Below are positions 1-4,524 of a stretch of DNA of 5,018 nt, in pieces (position 1 is the stretch's first letter; the number at the start of each line of letters is the position of its first letter). This DNA comes from JAPHTQ01 sp051747405 (GTDB lineage Bacteria > Pseudomonadota > Gammaproteobacteria > Thiohalomonadales > Thiohalomonadaceae): the NCBI GenBank assembly GCA_051747405.1, contig JBNJGC010000180.1, positions 1 to 5,018 of the forward strand, given 5' to 3'. Made by a program: the position numbers and the translations under genes. The notes under the pieces are model-generated. The model saw only the letters and a list, made by a program, of their open reading frames with translations. It was not told where the DNA came from and did no database searches.

Positions 1-22
1 AAATCGAGCCCAATCCAGAAAC

Positions 23-50
23 AAAAAAGCCAGCTTTTCAGCTGGCTTTT
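23..50 (-). terminator. Rho-independent terminator of the tRNA-Pro-Arg-His operon
   Basis: Read on the minus strand, GCCAGC-TGAAAA-GCTGGC forms a perfect hairpin followed directly by TTTTTTG. A-T pairs extend the stem to 10 bp (25-34 with 41-50). It lies about 14 nt past the 3' end of tRNA-His and so closes the operon. The plus-strand side also carries TTTT, so it may act weakly in both directions. Confidence 0.85.
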
Positions 51-63
51 CAGTTACTTATAT

Positions 64-140
64 TGGGGTGGACGATGGGACTCGAACCCACGACGACTGG
101 AATCACAATCCAGGGCTCTACCAACTGAGCTACGCCCACC
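64..140 (-). tRNA. tRNA-His (anticodon GUG)
   Basis: This is a 77-nt tRNA gene on the minus strand. The acceptor stem pairs GTGGGCG with CGTCCAC (one G-U pair). The extra 5' G (G-1) that HisRS recognises is encoded at 140, opposite discriminator C73 at 67. The anticodon loop TTGTGAT gives GUG, the T arm reads GTGGGTTCGAGTCCCAT, and CCA is encoded at 64-66. It is the last gene of a three-tRNA operon, 32 nt after tRNA-Arg and just before the terminator. No base looks aberrant. Confidence 0.97.
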
Positions 141-172
141 ACTGAAACTGCTTTTACTACCCGACGCTAAAA

Positions 173-249
173 TGGCGCGCCCGGCAGGACTTGAACCTGC
201 TACCCTCGGCTTAGAAGGCCGATGCTCTATCCGGATGAGCTACGGGCGC
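173..249 (-). tRNA. tRNA-Arg (anticodon UCU)
   Basis: This is a 77-nt minus-strand tRNA gene. The acceptor stem GCGCCCG/CGGGCGC is perfect, the discriminator is G, and CCA is encoded at 173-175. The anticodon stem TCGGC/GCCGA encloses loop CTTCTAA, giving UCU, which reads AGA/AGG codons. The T arm is GCAGGTTCAAGTCCTGC. It lies 43 nt downstream of tRNA-Pro and 32 nt upstream of tRNA-His. The Pro(UGG)-Arg(UCU)-His(GUG) order matches the block next to folD in pseudomonads; the comparable E. coli operon instead carries Arg(CCG). Confidence 0.97.
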
Positions 250-292
250 ATATCAACCGAGTTATCACTTGCTCTGGCGCTCGCGATGTAAA

Positions 293-369
293 TGGTCGGG
301 GTAGAGGGATTCGAACCCCCGACATCCTGCTCCCAAAGCAGGCGCGCTACCAGACTGCGCTATACCCCG
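293..369 (-). tRNA. tRNA-Pro (anticodon UGG), intact
   Basis: This is a 77-nt minus-strand tRNA gene. The acceptor stem CGGGGTA/TACCCCG is perfect, with C1-G72 typical of bacterial tRNA-Pro. The discriminator is A and CCA is encoded at 293-295. The anticodon stem CCTGC/GCAGG encloses TTTGGGA, giving UGG. It is the first intact gene of the operon. Its first 38 nt (332-369) are duplicated exactly at 543-580, 211 bp upstream. The best promoter lies upstream of that truncated copy, so this gene appears to be transcribed through an inserted leader. Confidence 0.97.
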
Positions 370-542
370 TTCCAGACTTAAACTCTTTCGCTACGTCCGG
401 CTACCGGGGTGTTCCCGCCAGCTTTGCTCGCAGGCTGTTTCTAGGCTCGGCTCCTGCCTCGCCGAGAAACCCGGTCGCCTGCCTCCTGCAGTCGGCGTTC
501 GTCGCGCTGCGAAATGCCACCGGCATTTCGGTCACGACTCAC
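370..542 (-). other. 173-bp palindrome-rich spacer between the tRNA-Pro half and intact tRNA-Pro
   Basis: No plausible gene is seen here. Several inverted repeats are: CCGG-CTA-CCGG (397-407); GTTT plus CTCGGC (437-440, 446-451) pairing with GCCGAG plus AAAC (461-470), which gives a 10-bp stem with a 5-nt bulge; and a perfect 9-bp stem CGAAATGCC-ACC-GGCATTTCG (510-530). The stretch lies between two copies of the 38-bp tRNA-Pro 5' half. That is the arrangement expected of a short inserted or largely deleted element. No integrase gene or other mobile gene remains. Confidence 0.6.
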
Positions 543-580
543 CCCAAAGCAGGCGCGCTACCAGACTGCGCTATACCCCG
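543..580 (-). pseudogene. Truncated tRNA-Pro: exact copy of the 5' half, direct-repeat partner of 332-369
   Basis: These 38 bases are identical to nucleotides 1-38 of the intact tRNA-Pro. The match starts at the mature 5' end and stops one base after the anticodon, inside the anticodon loop. Outside the block the flanks are unrelated: the next base differs on each side and no further similarity follows. The 3' half of a tRNA is absent, so it cannot give a functional tRNA. It lies about 45 nt downstream of the sigma-70-type promoter, which suggests that it holds the ancestral position of tRNA-Pro. Likely origins are an att-site duplication from integration in the anticodon loop or an imperfect tandem duplication. 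Confidence 0.85.
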
Positions 581-631
581 AGCAGTGCGGGAAAACCTTA
601 CTCAGGAAGGCCCGTACGCGCGAAGACCGGA

Positions 632-660
632 ATACTACCCGCCATGGGGGTTGGGGTCAA
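632..660 (-). promoter_or_regulatory. Sigma-70-type promoter of the tRNA operon
   Basis: On the minus strand TTGACC (655-660) is followed by a 17-nt spacer and TAGTAT (632-637). This is five of six for the -35 box and four of six for the -10 box at ideal spacing. The start point would fall near 625, in a GC-rich discriminator of the kind usual at stable-RNA promoters. It reads through the truncated tRNA-Pro and the 173-bp spacer before reaching the intact tRNAs. No comparably good promoter was seen just upstream of the intact tRNA-Pro. Confidence 0.6.
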
Positions 661-762
661 TACTCCGATGGCGGCAATTTTGTCGTCGCAGGTCCCGACG
701 GGGAACGGTGGCGATGAGTCACGCCCATCTAATGAATGGGGTGTACGCTTGGCCTCGACGGC

Positions 763-785
763 GGGGCGTGAGAAGATAGCGCCCC
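763..785 (+). promoter_or_regulatory. Leader hairpin upstream of folD
   Basis: GGGGCG (763-768) and CGCCCC (780-785) form a 6-bp GC stem with an 11-nt loop, followed by GTAATTTTG. It sits 28 nt before the folD start. The weak T tract makes an attenuator possible but far from certain. The rest of 581-813 holds the divergent tRNA promoter and no gene. I could not identify a convincing folD promoter there. Confidence 0.3.
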
Positions 786-813
786 GTAATTTTGAGTAGC
801 GACAGGATCTCCC

Positions 814-1668
814 ATGAGTGCACAGATCATCGATGGCAAGGCGATCGCCGCCGAGGTTAGGCAGGACATCAAAAAGCGTGTCGAGCAGCGTACTGCCGAG
901 GGCAAGCGCCCGCCGGGGCTGGCTGTGGTGCTGGTGGGCAATGATCCGGCCTCTGAGGTTTACGTTGGCAGCAAACGCCGCGGCTGTGGTGAGTGCGGCA
1001 TCCTCTCGCTGGCCCACGATCTACCGGCGGAGACCTCTCAGGAGGAGCTGCTTGCGATCATCGATGAGCTCAACGCCGACCCCACCGTGGATGGTATTTT
1101 GGTGCAGTTGCCGGTGCCGGAGCACATCGATGAGGAGGCGGTGATCGAGCGCATCGCCCCGGAAAAGGATGTGGACGGTTTTCACCCCTACAACATCGGT
1201 CGCCTGACCATCCAGATGCCGACCCTCCACCCCTGCACTCCCCGTGGTGTGATGACCATGCTGGCGCACACCGGCGTCGATCTGGCCGGGTTGGATGCGG
1301 TGATCGTCGGCGCCTCCAACATTGTGGGACGTCCCATGGCACTGGAGTTGCTCAACGCCCGCTGCACCGTCACGGTCTGCCACAGCCGCACAAAAGACCT
1401 TGAAGAGAAGGTCCGCAGCGCGGATCTCGTCGTGGTCGGCGTGGGTCGGGCGGAGATGGTCAAGGGGGACTGGATCAAGGAGGGGGCCATCGTCGTCGAT
1501 GTGGGCATCAACCGTCTGGACAGTGGCAAGCTGGTGGGGGATGTGGAGTTTGCCAGCGCCCGCGAACGGGCAAGCTGGATCACGCCGGTGCCGGGCGGCG
1601 TCGGACCGATGACCGTGGCAACCCTGCTGCGCAACACCCTGGATGCGGCAGAGCTGCGGGGGGAGTAG
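814..1668 (+). CDS. folD: Bifunctional methylenetetrahydrofolate dehydrogenase / methenyltetrahydrofolate cyclohydrolase
   Basis: This cytosolic enzyme oxidises 5,10-methylene-THF with NADP+ and hydrolyses the 5,10-methenyl-THF product to 10-formyl-THF. It thereby supplies one-carbon units for purine synthesis and Met-tRNA formylation. The 284-aa length is normal for the family. Visible signatures are YVxSKxxxC-type Tyr50 and Lys54 (catalytic), DGILVQLPVP (residues 93-102, Gln98), KDVDGFHPYN with Asp121, the nucleotide-binding GASNIVGRP (166-174), and PVPGGVGPMTVATL (258-271). The sequence aligns with E. coli FolD along its whole length. The start is supported by AGGA (804-807) six bases before the ATG and by the family-typical N-terminus MSAQIIDGK. 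It is divergent from the tRNA operon, as in Pseudomonas, and convergent with the next gene, with only 2 bp between stop codons. No broken motif is seen. Confidence 0.98.
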   Translation: MSAQIIDGKAIAAEVRQDIKKRVEQRTAEGKRPPGLAVVLVGNDPASEVYVGSKRRGCGECGILSLAHDLPAETSQEELLAIIDELNADPTVDGILVQLPVPEHIDEEAVIERIAPEKDVDGFHPYNIGRLTIQMPTLHPCTPRGVMTMLAHTGVDLAGLDAVIVGASNIVGRPMALELLNARCTVTVCHSRTKDLEEKVRSADLVVVGVGRAEMVKGDWIKEGAIVVDVGINRLDSGKLVGDVEFASARERASWITPVPGGVGPMTVATLLRNTLDAAELRGE

Positions 1669-1670
1669 GC

Positions 1671-2024
1671 TCAGCCCCGCTCCCGCCCTTCGGCGCAGAC
1701 GATACACAACGGCACCGCCGGGTTGAGCTCCAATCGGGCCGGGGCGATGGGCTCATCGCACTCCAGGCAGTAGCCGTAGTCTCCGCTTTCGATCCGCCCC
1801 AGCGCCGCCTCGATGCGCTTGAGCTCAAGCTGTCTGCGCCGCTCGCTCTCCTGCGACATCGCCTGCGCCTGCAGGGCATCCATCCGCGAGAGTCTGCCGA
1901 CCTTGCTCTGATCGAGCTCCACCGTGCCGGCCGCTTCGCGTCCGGTCTGCTCCAGGGCCAGCAGCTCATCGCGCCGCTGCGCCAGTAGGTGGCGATAGTG
2001 TTCGGTGTCAAACTCGGTGCTCAC
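1671..2024 (-). CDS. DksA/TraR-family C4 zinc-finger protein
   Basis: The product is 117 aa from a GTG start at 2024. AGGAG lies seven bases upstream of that GTG, whereas an ATG at 2054 in the same frame lacks a Shine-Dalgarno and would add ten Arg-rich residues. Residues about 8-80 look like a helical hairpin rich in Glu, Arg, Gln and Leu. They are followed by GDYGYCLECDEPI and a second CIVC: Cys86, 89, 107 and 110 form the C4 zinc site of the DksA/TraR family. DksA-type proteins enter the RNA polymerase secondary channel and modulate initiation with ppGpp. This one is shorter than E. coli DksA (151 aa). At the presumed coiled-coil tip it has SRMDALQ instead of the DxxDxA motif, so DksA-like activity is uncertain. 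It is a lone gene converging on folD; no clear promoter was recognised. Family assignment is firm, function is inferred. Confidence 0.9.
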   Translation of the reverse strand: MSTEFDTEHYRHLLAQRRDELLALEQTGREAAGTVELDQSKVGRLSRMDALQAQAMSQESERRRQLELKRIEAALGRIESGDYGYCLECDEPIAPARLELNPAVPLCIVCAEGRERG

Positions 2025-2115
2025 ACTGCGTCTCCTGCCGTCATGCCTGCCCATGGTCGGTGCCCGCTACCAACCTCAGGCCAGAGGCCCAGAGTGGCGC
2101 GACCTGCTCTGCTCT

Positions 2116-2131
2116 GCGGCTATTCAGCCGC
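2116..2131. repeat. Short perfect inverted repeat upstream of the DksA-like gene
   Basis: GCGGCT-ATTC-AGCCGC is a 6-bp perfect stem with a 4-nt loop, located between the zinc-finger gene and the terminator of the peptide gene. It has no T tract on either side, so it is unlikely to be a terminator. It could be an operator or a leader hairpin about 95 nt upstream of the GTG start. Confidence 0.35.
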
Positions 2132-2151
2132 TACGGTACCAGAATCACACG

Positions 2152-2183
2152 AAAAAAACCCCCGCCACGACTGCGGCAGGGGT
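2152..2183 (-). terminator. Rho-independent terminator of the small secreted-peptide transcript
   Basis: On the minus strand ACCCC-T-GCC...GGC-G-GGGGT forms a stem (2158-2183, two mismatches, 4-nt apex loop) followed immediately by a seven-T tract (2152-2158). It lies 74 nt past the peptide stop codon. This supports minus-strand transcription of the small gene and separates it from the DksA-like gene. Confidence 0.8.
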
Positions 2184-2256
2184 GCAATGGGTGCATCAAT
2201 GGAGGAGGGGGAGGAGGATGCACCCGCCTACCCGGAGGAGGCAGAAAATGGGAGGG
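2184..2256 (-). ncRNA. Structured C-rich 3' UTR, candidate 3'-derived small RNA
   Basis: Between the peptide stop codon and the terminator, the minus-strand RNA contains a perfect 9-bp stem GGGUGCAUC/GAUGCACCC (2217-2225 with 2189-2197). Its 19-nt loop consists almost entirely of C and U. Loop and leader carry three copies of CCUCCU, the anti-Shine-Dalgarno hexamer (plus-strand AGGAGG at 2203-2208, 2212-2217 and 2236-2241). A C-rich loop next to a terminator hairpin with a U tract is the layout of many trans-acting small RNAs. No target is known and the call is inferred from structure alone. Confidence 0.4.
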
Positions 2257-2424
2257 TTAATCCTCGATATCGTCCCAGGTCCAGGGGATGTAGTTGTCGG
2301 TCACACTGTCCCAGTGCCAGTTGGCGGATTGCTCGTCGGCGCTTTTATCCGACTCCGCCGCGTGAACCGCACCGACAGAAAGGGTGAACAACAGGCTCAG
2401 AAAGATCGCTGCAAACTTTTTCAT
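2257..2424 (-). CDS. Small secreted Trp/Asp-rich peptide, unknown function (55 aa)
   Basis: I do not recognise a family. The 55-codon frame starts at ATG 2424 with AGAGGG eight bases upstream and ends at TAA 2257-2259. Residues 1-22 form a typical Sec signal peptide: MKKF, then a hydrophobic core of Ala, Ile, Leu, Phe and Val, then AVHA with likely cleavage before or after Ala23. The mature part of about 33 residues is acidic (ESDKSADEQSA), then Trp-rich. Its tail contains two related units, WHWDSVTD (36-43) and WTWDDIED (48-55), spaced by 12 residues, so the protein ends on the second repeat. It has no Cys and no lipobox. The gene has its own sigma-54-type promoter about 40 bp upstream and a strong terminator, and is a self-contained unit downstream of an ABC exporter. 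It may be a periplasmic or secreted stress-related peptide; function is unknown. Codons fit the GC-rich neighbours. Confidence 0.8.
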   Translation of the reverse strand: MKKFAAIFLSLLFTLSVGAVHAAESDKSADEQSANWHWDSVTDNYIPWTWDDIED

Positions 2425-2464
2425 GACAATACCCTCTTGGGTTGAATGAAGTCACTTAAGCTTT

Positions 2465-2481
2465 TGCAACGGCCATGCCAA
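2465..2481 (-). promoter_or_regulatory. Sigma-54 (RpoN) -24/-12 promoter of the secreted-peptide gene
   Basis: The minus strand reads TTGGCATGGCCGTTGCA. Against the consensus YTGGCACGrNNNTTGCW only one position differs (T for C after TGGCA), and the GG-to-GC spacing is exact. The start point would fall near 2454, about 30 nt before the ATG, leaving room for the Shine-Dalgarno at about 2433-2438. Such promoters need an enhancer-binding activator protein and ATP hydrolysis. The candidate activator sites lie 60-90 bp further upstream. Confidence 0.8.
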
Positions 2482-2492
2482 CCTGGCGTGTG

Positions 2493-2508
2493 TGGCGAAA
2501 CCGCGCCA
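2493..2508. repeat. Inverted repeat TGGCG-N6-CGCCA upstream of the sigma-54 promoter
   Basis: TGGCG (2493-2497) and CGCCA (2504-2508) flank AAACCG. Further TGGCG words occur at 2484-2488 and 2533-2537. Position about -40 to -55 relative to the predicted start makes it a candidate site for a regulator or a DNA-bending protein. The short arms keep confidence low. Confidence 0.25.
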
Positions 2509-2513
2509 TAACC

Positions 2514-2546
2514 AACTGTTTTAATAGGCATTTGGCGAACAGTTCG
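2514..2546. promoter_or_regulatory. Candidate upstream activator sequence for the sigma-54 promoter
   Basis: Two overlapping symmetries are visible. CGAAC-A-GTTCG (2536-2546) is a perfect 11-bp palindrome with one central base. AACTGTT (2514-2520) pairs with AACAGTT (2538-2544) as a 7-bp inverted repeat. The palindrome centre is about 87 bp upstream of the predicted start, within the distance usual for enhancer-binding proteins. The activator itself is not in the window. Confidence 0.45.
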
Positions 2547-2550
2547 GCAC

Positions 2551-2569
2551 GGGAACGGGGGGGAGCGGG
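2551..2569 (+). other. G-quadruplex motif upstream of the sigma-54 unit
   Basis: The plus strand reads GGG-AAC-GGG-G-GGG-AGC-GGG, four G3 runs with loops of 3, 1 and 3, which fits the canonical three-tetrad motif. It adjoins the candidate activator palindrome on its far side from the promoter. Whether it folds, or acts, is unknown. Confidence 0.4.
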
Positions 2570-2658
2570 TTGCATAGGGTCTTTGTGAAGCGTCAGATAT
2601 GGCATACCAGTGGTGGTTCGGGTGTCATATGCGGCGCGTAGACGGTGCGATCCGGCGG

Positions 2659-4464
2659 CTACTGCTGCAGGCTACCGTAGAGTTTGCTATAGAGGCCCTC
2701 CTGGCGGAGCAGCTCTTCGTGGCTCCCCTCTTCGATAATGCCTCCATCTTCAAAGACATAGGCACGGTCGGCCTGCTTCACGGCACTCAGGCGGTGGGCG
2801 ATGATCAGTGTAGTACGCCCCGTGAGGAATCGGCTCAACGCCTGGTGCAGCAGCGCCTCGGTCTCGGCGTCGAGGGCGGAGGTGGCCTCATCCATCACCA
2901 CCACCTTGGGATCGGCCAGAACCATACGGGCGATGGCCAGGCGCTGTCGCTGCCCACCGGAGAGACGAACCCCCTGACGCCCGATCACCGTGTCCAGCCC
3001 CTGCGGCAACTCCTCCACCACCGTCTTGAGCTGCGCCACCTCCAACGCCTCCCACATGGCCGCTTCAGTAACATTACGCCCCAGCGAGAGGTTGGCTCTT
3101 ACGCTGTCGCTGAATAGCGCCGGATGCTGCAGCACCACCGCCACATTCTCGCGTACCACATCCAGACCGATGCGCTCGACCGGCTCGCCGTCGAACAGCA
3201 CCCGTCCGTCGCTAGCGGGATAGAGCCCCAGGATCAGCTGCACCAGGGTCGACTTGCCACCGCCGCTGGCGCCCACCAACGCCACCTTCTCCCCGGGGCG
3301 AATTGTGAGATTGACCTGTCGCAGCACCCACTCCCCCTCCGGATCGTAGCGGAAGGAGAGGTCGCGCACCGCCAGACCGACCGTGGTTTTACCGGTAAAG
3401 GGATCGACCAGATGCGGGTACTGCGGCTCCTCATGGAGGGAGATCAGGCGATTGACGCGCGCCAGCGCCGCCTTGGCGCTGTAGTAGGCGTACTGGACAT
3501 TGAGCACCTCCTGCACCGGGGTCATCATGAACCACAGATAGCCGAATACCGCCATCATCTGACCGATGGAGAGATCGGAAAAGACCACCATCAGCATGCT
3601 TACGGCACGGAAACTGTCGAACCCCAGCAGGAAGATATTGAAGGAGAAACGCCCTGCCGCTTCACTGCGCCAGGCGTAGGCCGCCGAGTGCTCCCGAATG
3701 GACGCGGCGCGCTGGCGCACACGGGCCAGATAGTGGGCCTCCCGGTTGGTGGTGCGGATCTGCTGTATCGCGTCGAGGGTCTCGGTCAGGCTCTGCTGGA
3801 AGAGCTCAAAGGCGCTGTTCTCGCGCCGCTTGAGCGTCTTGACCCGCTTGCCGAAAAGCACCGTGAAGTAGATCACCAGCGGATTCATGAAGAGGATGAA
3901 CAGCGCCAGCTGCCAGTGCATCCACAGCAGCACGGCACTGACGCCGATAAGGCTGAGTACGGCGATGAGGGTTTTACTCACCGAGCTGCCGATAAACTCG
4001 TCGATGGCGTTGAGATCGGTGACGAAATGCGAGGCCACCGCCCCGCTGCCGAGGGTCTCGTACTCTCGCATGGAGATACGTTGCAGCCGGTTGAGCATCT
4101 GGCTGCGCATGCGGTAGGTGACATCCTTGGCGATCAGGGTGAACTGACGGTTCTGCCACACCCCCAGCACCAGCGCCCCCAGTCGCAACAGGATGGTCAA
4201 CAGCAGTATGGCAAGGATATAGAGGATGGGCCCGTGCCACGACGCGGGAAACAGCGCCTGCAACGTCGCCACCAGTTGTGCCGGCTGATCCAGCAGCACC
4301 TCATCCACCAGCAGCGGCATCAGAAGCGGGATGGGCACCGCCACCAGCGCCCCCAACAGCGCCACCAGGTGCGCCAGGACAAGCTCACGCCGGTGCTCCA
4401 GCACGATACGCCCGATGGTGGCCCAACTGTAACCTGCCGAAAGGGGTTGTGAGGGTGATGCCAT
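2659..4464 (-). CDS. MsbA-type ABC exporter, fused permease and ATPase (601 aa)
   Basis: This is an inner-membrane half-transporter that would act as a homodimer, driving export of a lipid, peptide or drug by ATP hydrolysis. Hydrophobic segments near residues 27-54, 78-102, 160-182, 185-205, 272-297 and 298-318 make up the six-helix type-1 exporter domain. The ATPase (about 365-601) is complete: A-loop Tyr373, Walker A GASGGGKST (398-406), Q-loop Gln446, signature LSGGQ (501-505), Walker B VVVMDE (521-526), D-loop SALD (529-532) and switch His557. There is no N-terminal C39 peptidase domain, so it is not a leader-cleaving bacteriocin exporter. I chose ATG 4464, with AGG six bases before it. 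The open frame reaches a TTG at 4515, but those 17 extra residues are Arg-rich and lack a ribosome site. The substrate cannot be told from sequence. The secreted-peptide gene follows in the same direction, but that peptide carries its own Sec signal. Confidence 0.93.
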   Translation of the reverse strand: MASPSQPLSAGYSWATIGRIVLEHRRELVLAHLVALLGALVAVPIPLLMPLLVDEVLLDQPAQLVATLQALFPASWHGPILYILAILLLTILLRLGALVLGVWQNRQFTLIAKDVTYRMRSQMLNRLQRISMREYETLGSGAVASHFVTDLNAIDEFIGSSVSKTLIAVLSLIGVSAVLLWMHWQLALFILFMNPLVIYFTVLFGKRVKTLKRRENSAFELFQQSLTETLDAIQQIRTTNREAHYLARVRQRAASIREHSAAYAWRSEAAGRFSFNIFLLGFDSFRAVSMLMVVFSDLSIGQMMAVFGYLWFMMTPVQEVLNVQYAYYSAKAALARVNRLISLHEEPQYPHLVDPFTGKTTVGLAVRDLSFRYDPEGEWVLRQVNLTIRPGEKVALVGASGGGKSTLVQLILGLYPASDGRVLFDGEPVERIGLDVVRENVAVVLQHPALFSDSVRANLSLGRNVTEAAMWEALEVAQLKTVVEELPQGLDTVIGRQGVRLSGGQRQRLAIARMVLADPKVVVMDEATSALDAETEALLHQALSRFLTGRTTLIIAHRLSAVKQADRAYVFEDGGIIEEGSHEELLRQEGLYSKLYGSLQQ

Positions 4465-4495
4465 GTCCTGCCTGATACGACGCCTGCAAAAGACC

Positions 4496-4524
4496 AACAT
4501 CGCAGCAGTGGTCAATCAGGTCAA
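4496..4524 (-). promoter_or_regulatory. Possible promoter of the ABC exporter gene
   Basis: On the minus strand TTGACC (4519-4524) is followed by a 17-nt spacer and GATGTT (4496-4501). The -35 box is good and the -10 box is poor. A start near 4489 would leave a 25-nt leader before ATG 4464. TTGACC occurs again 9 bp downstream (4510-4515), so the pair could instead be a direct-repeat operator. Confidence 0.3.

Noticed and set aside
222..779. 185-codon plus-strand frame
   Set aside because: It runs through tRNA-Arg, tRNA-Pro and the tRNA promoter on the opposite strand. The product shows no family features.
1..1000. CRISPR array or tandem repeat
   Set aside because: Only a single 38-bp duplication was found, with no regular repeat-spacer pattern.
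2024..2054. Upstream ATG (2054) as the start of the DksA-like gene
   Set aside because: It has no Shine-Dalgarno and adds an Arg-rich extension foreign to the family. The GTG at 2024 has AGGAG at seven bases.
2201..2250. Runs of AGGAGG as ribosome sites for plus-strand genes
   Set aside because: One abuts an ATG with no spacing. The others are better explained as the complement of a C-rich 3' UTR, given the terminator and promoter on the minus strand.
3124..4452. Long open frame (442 codons) on the plus strand
   Set aside because: It lies opposite the ABC exporter, whose full set of ATPase motifs fixes the coding strand. The His/Gln-rich product is the usual antisense shadow of a GC-rich gene.
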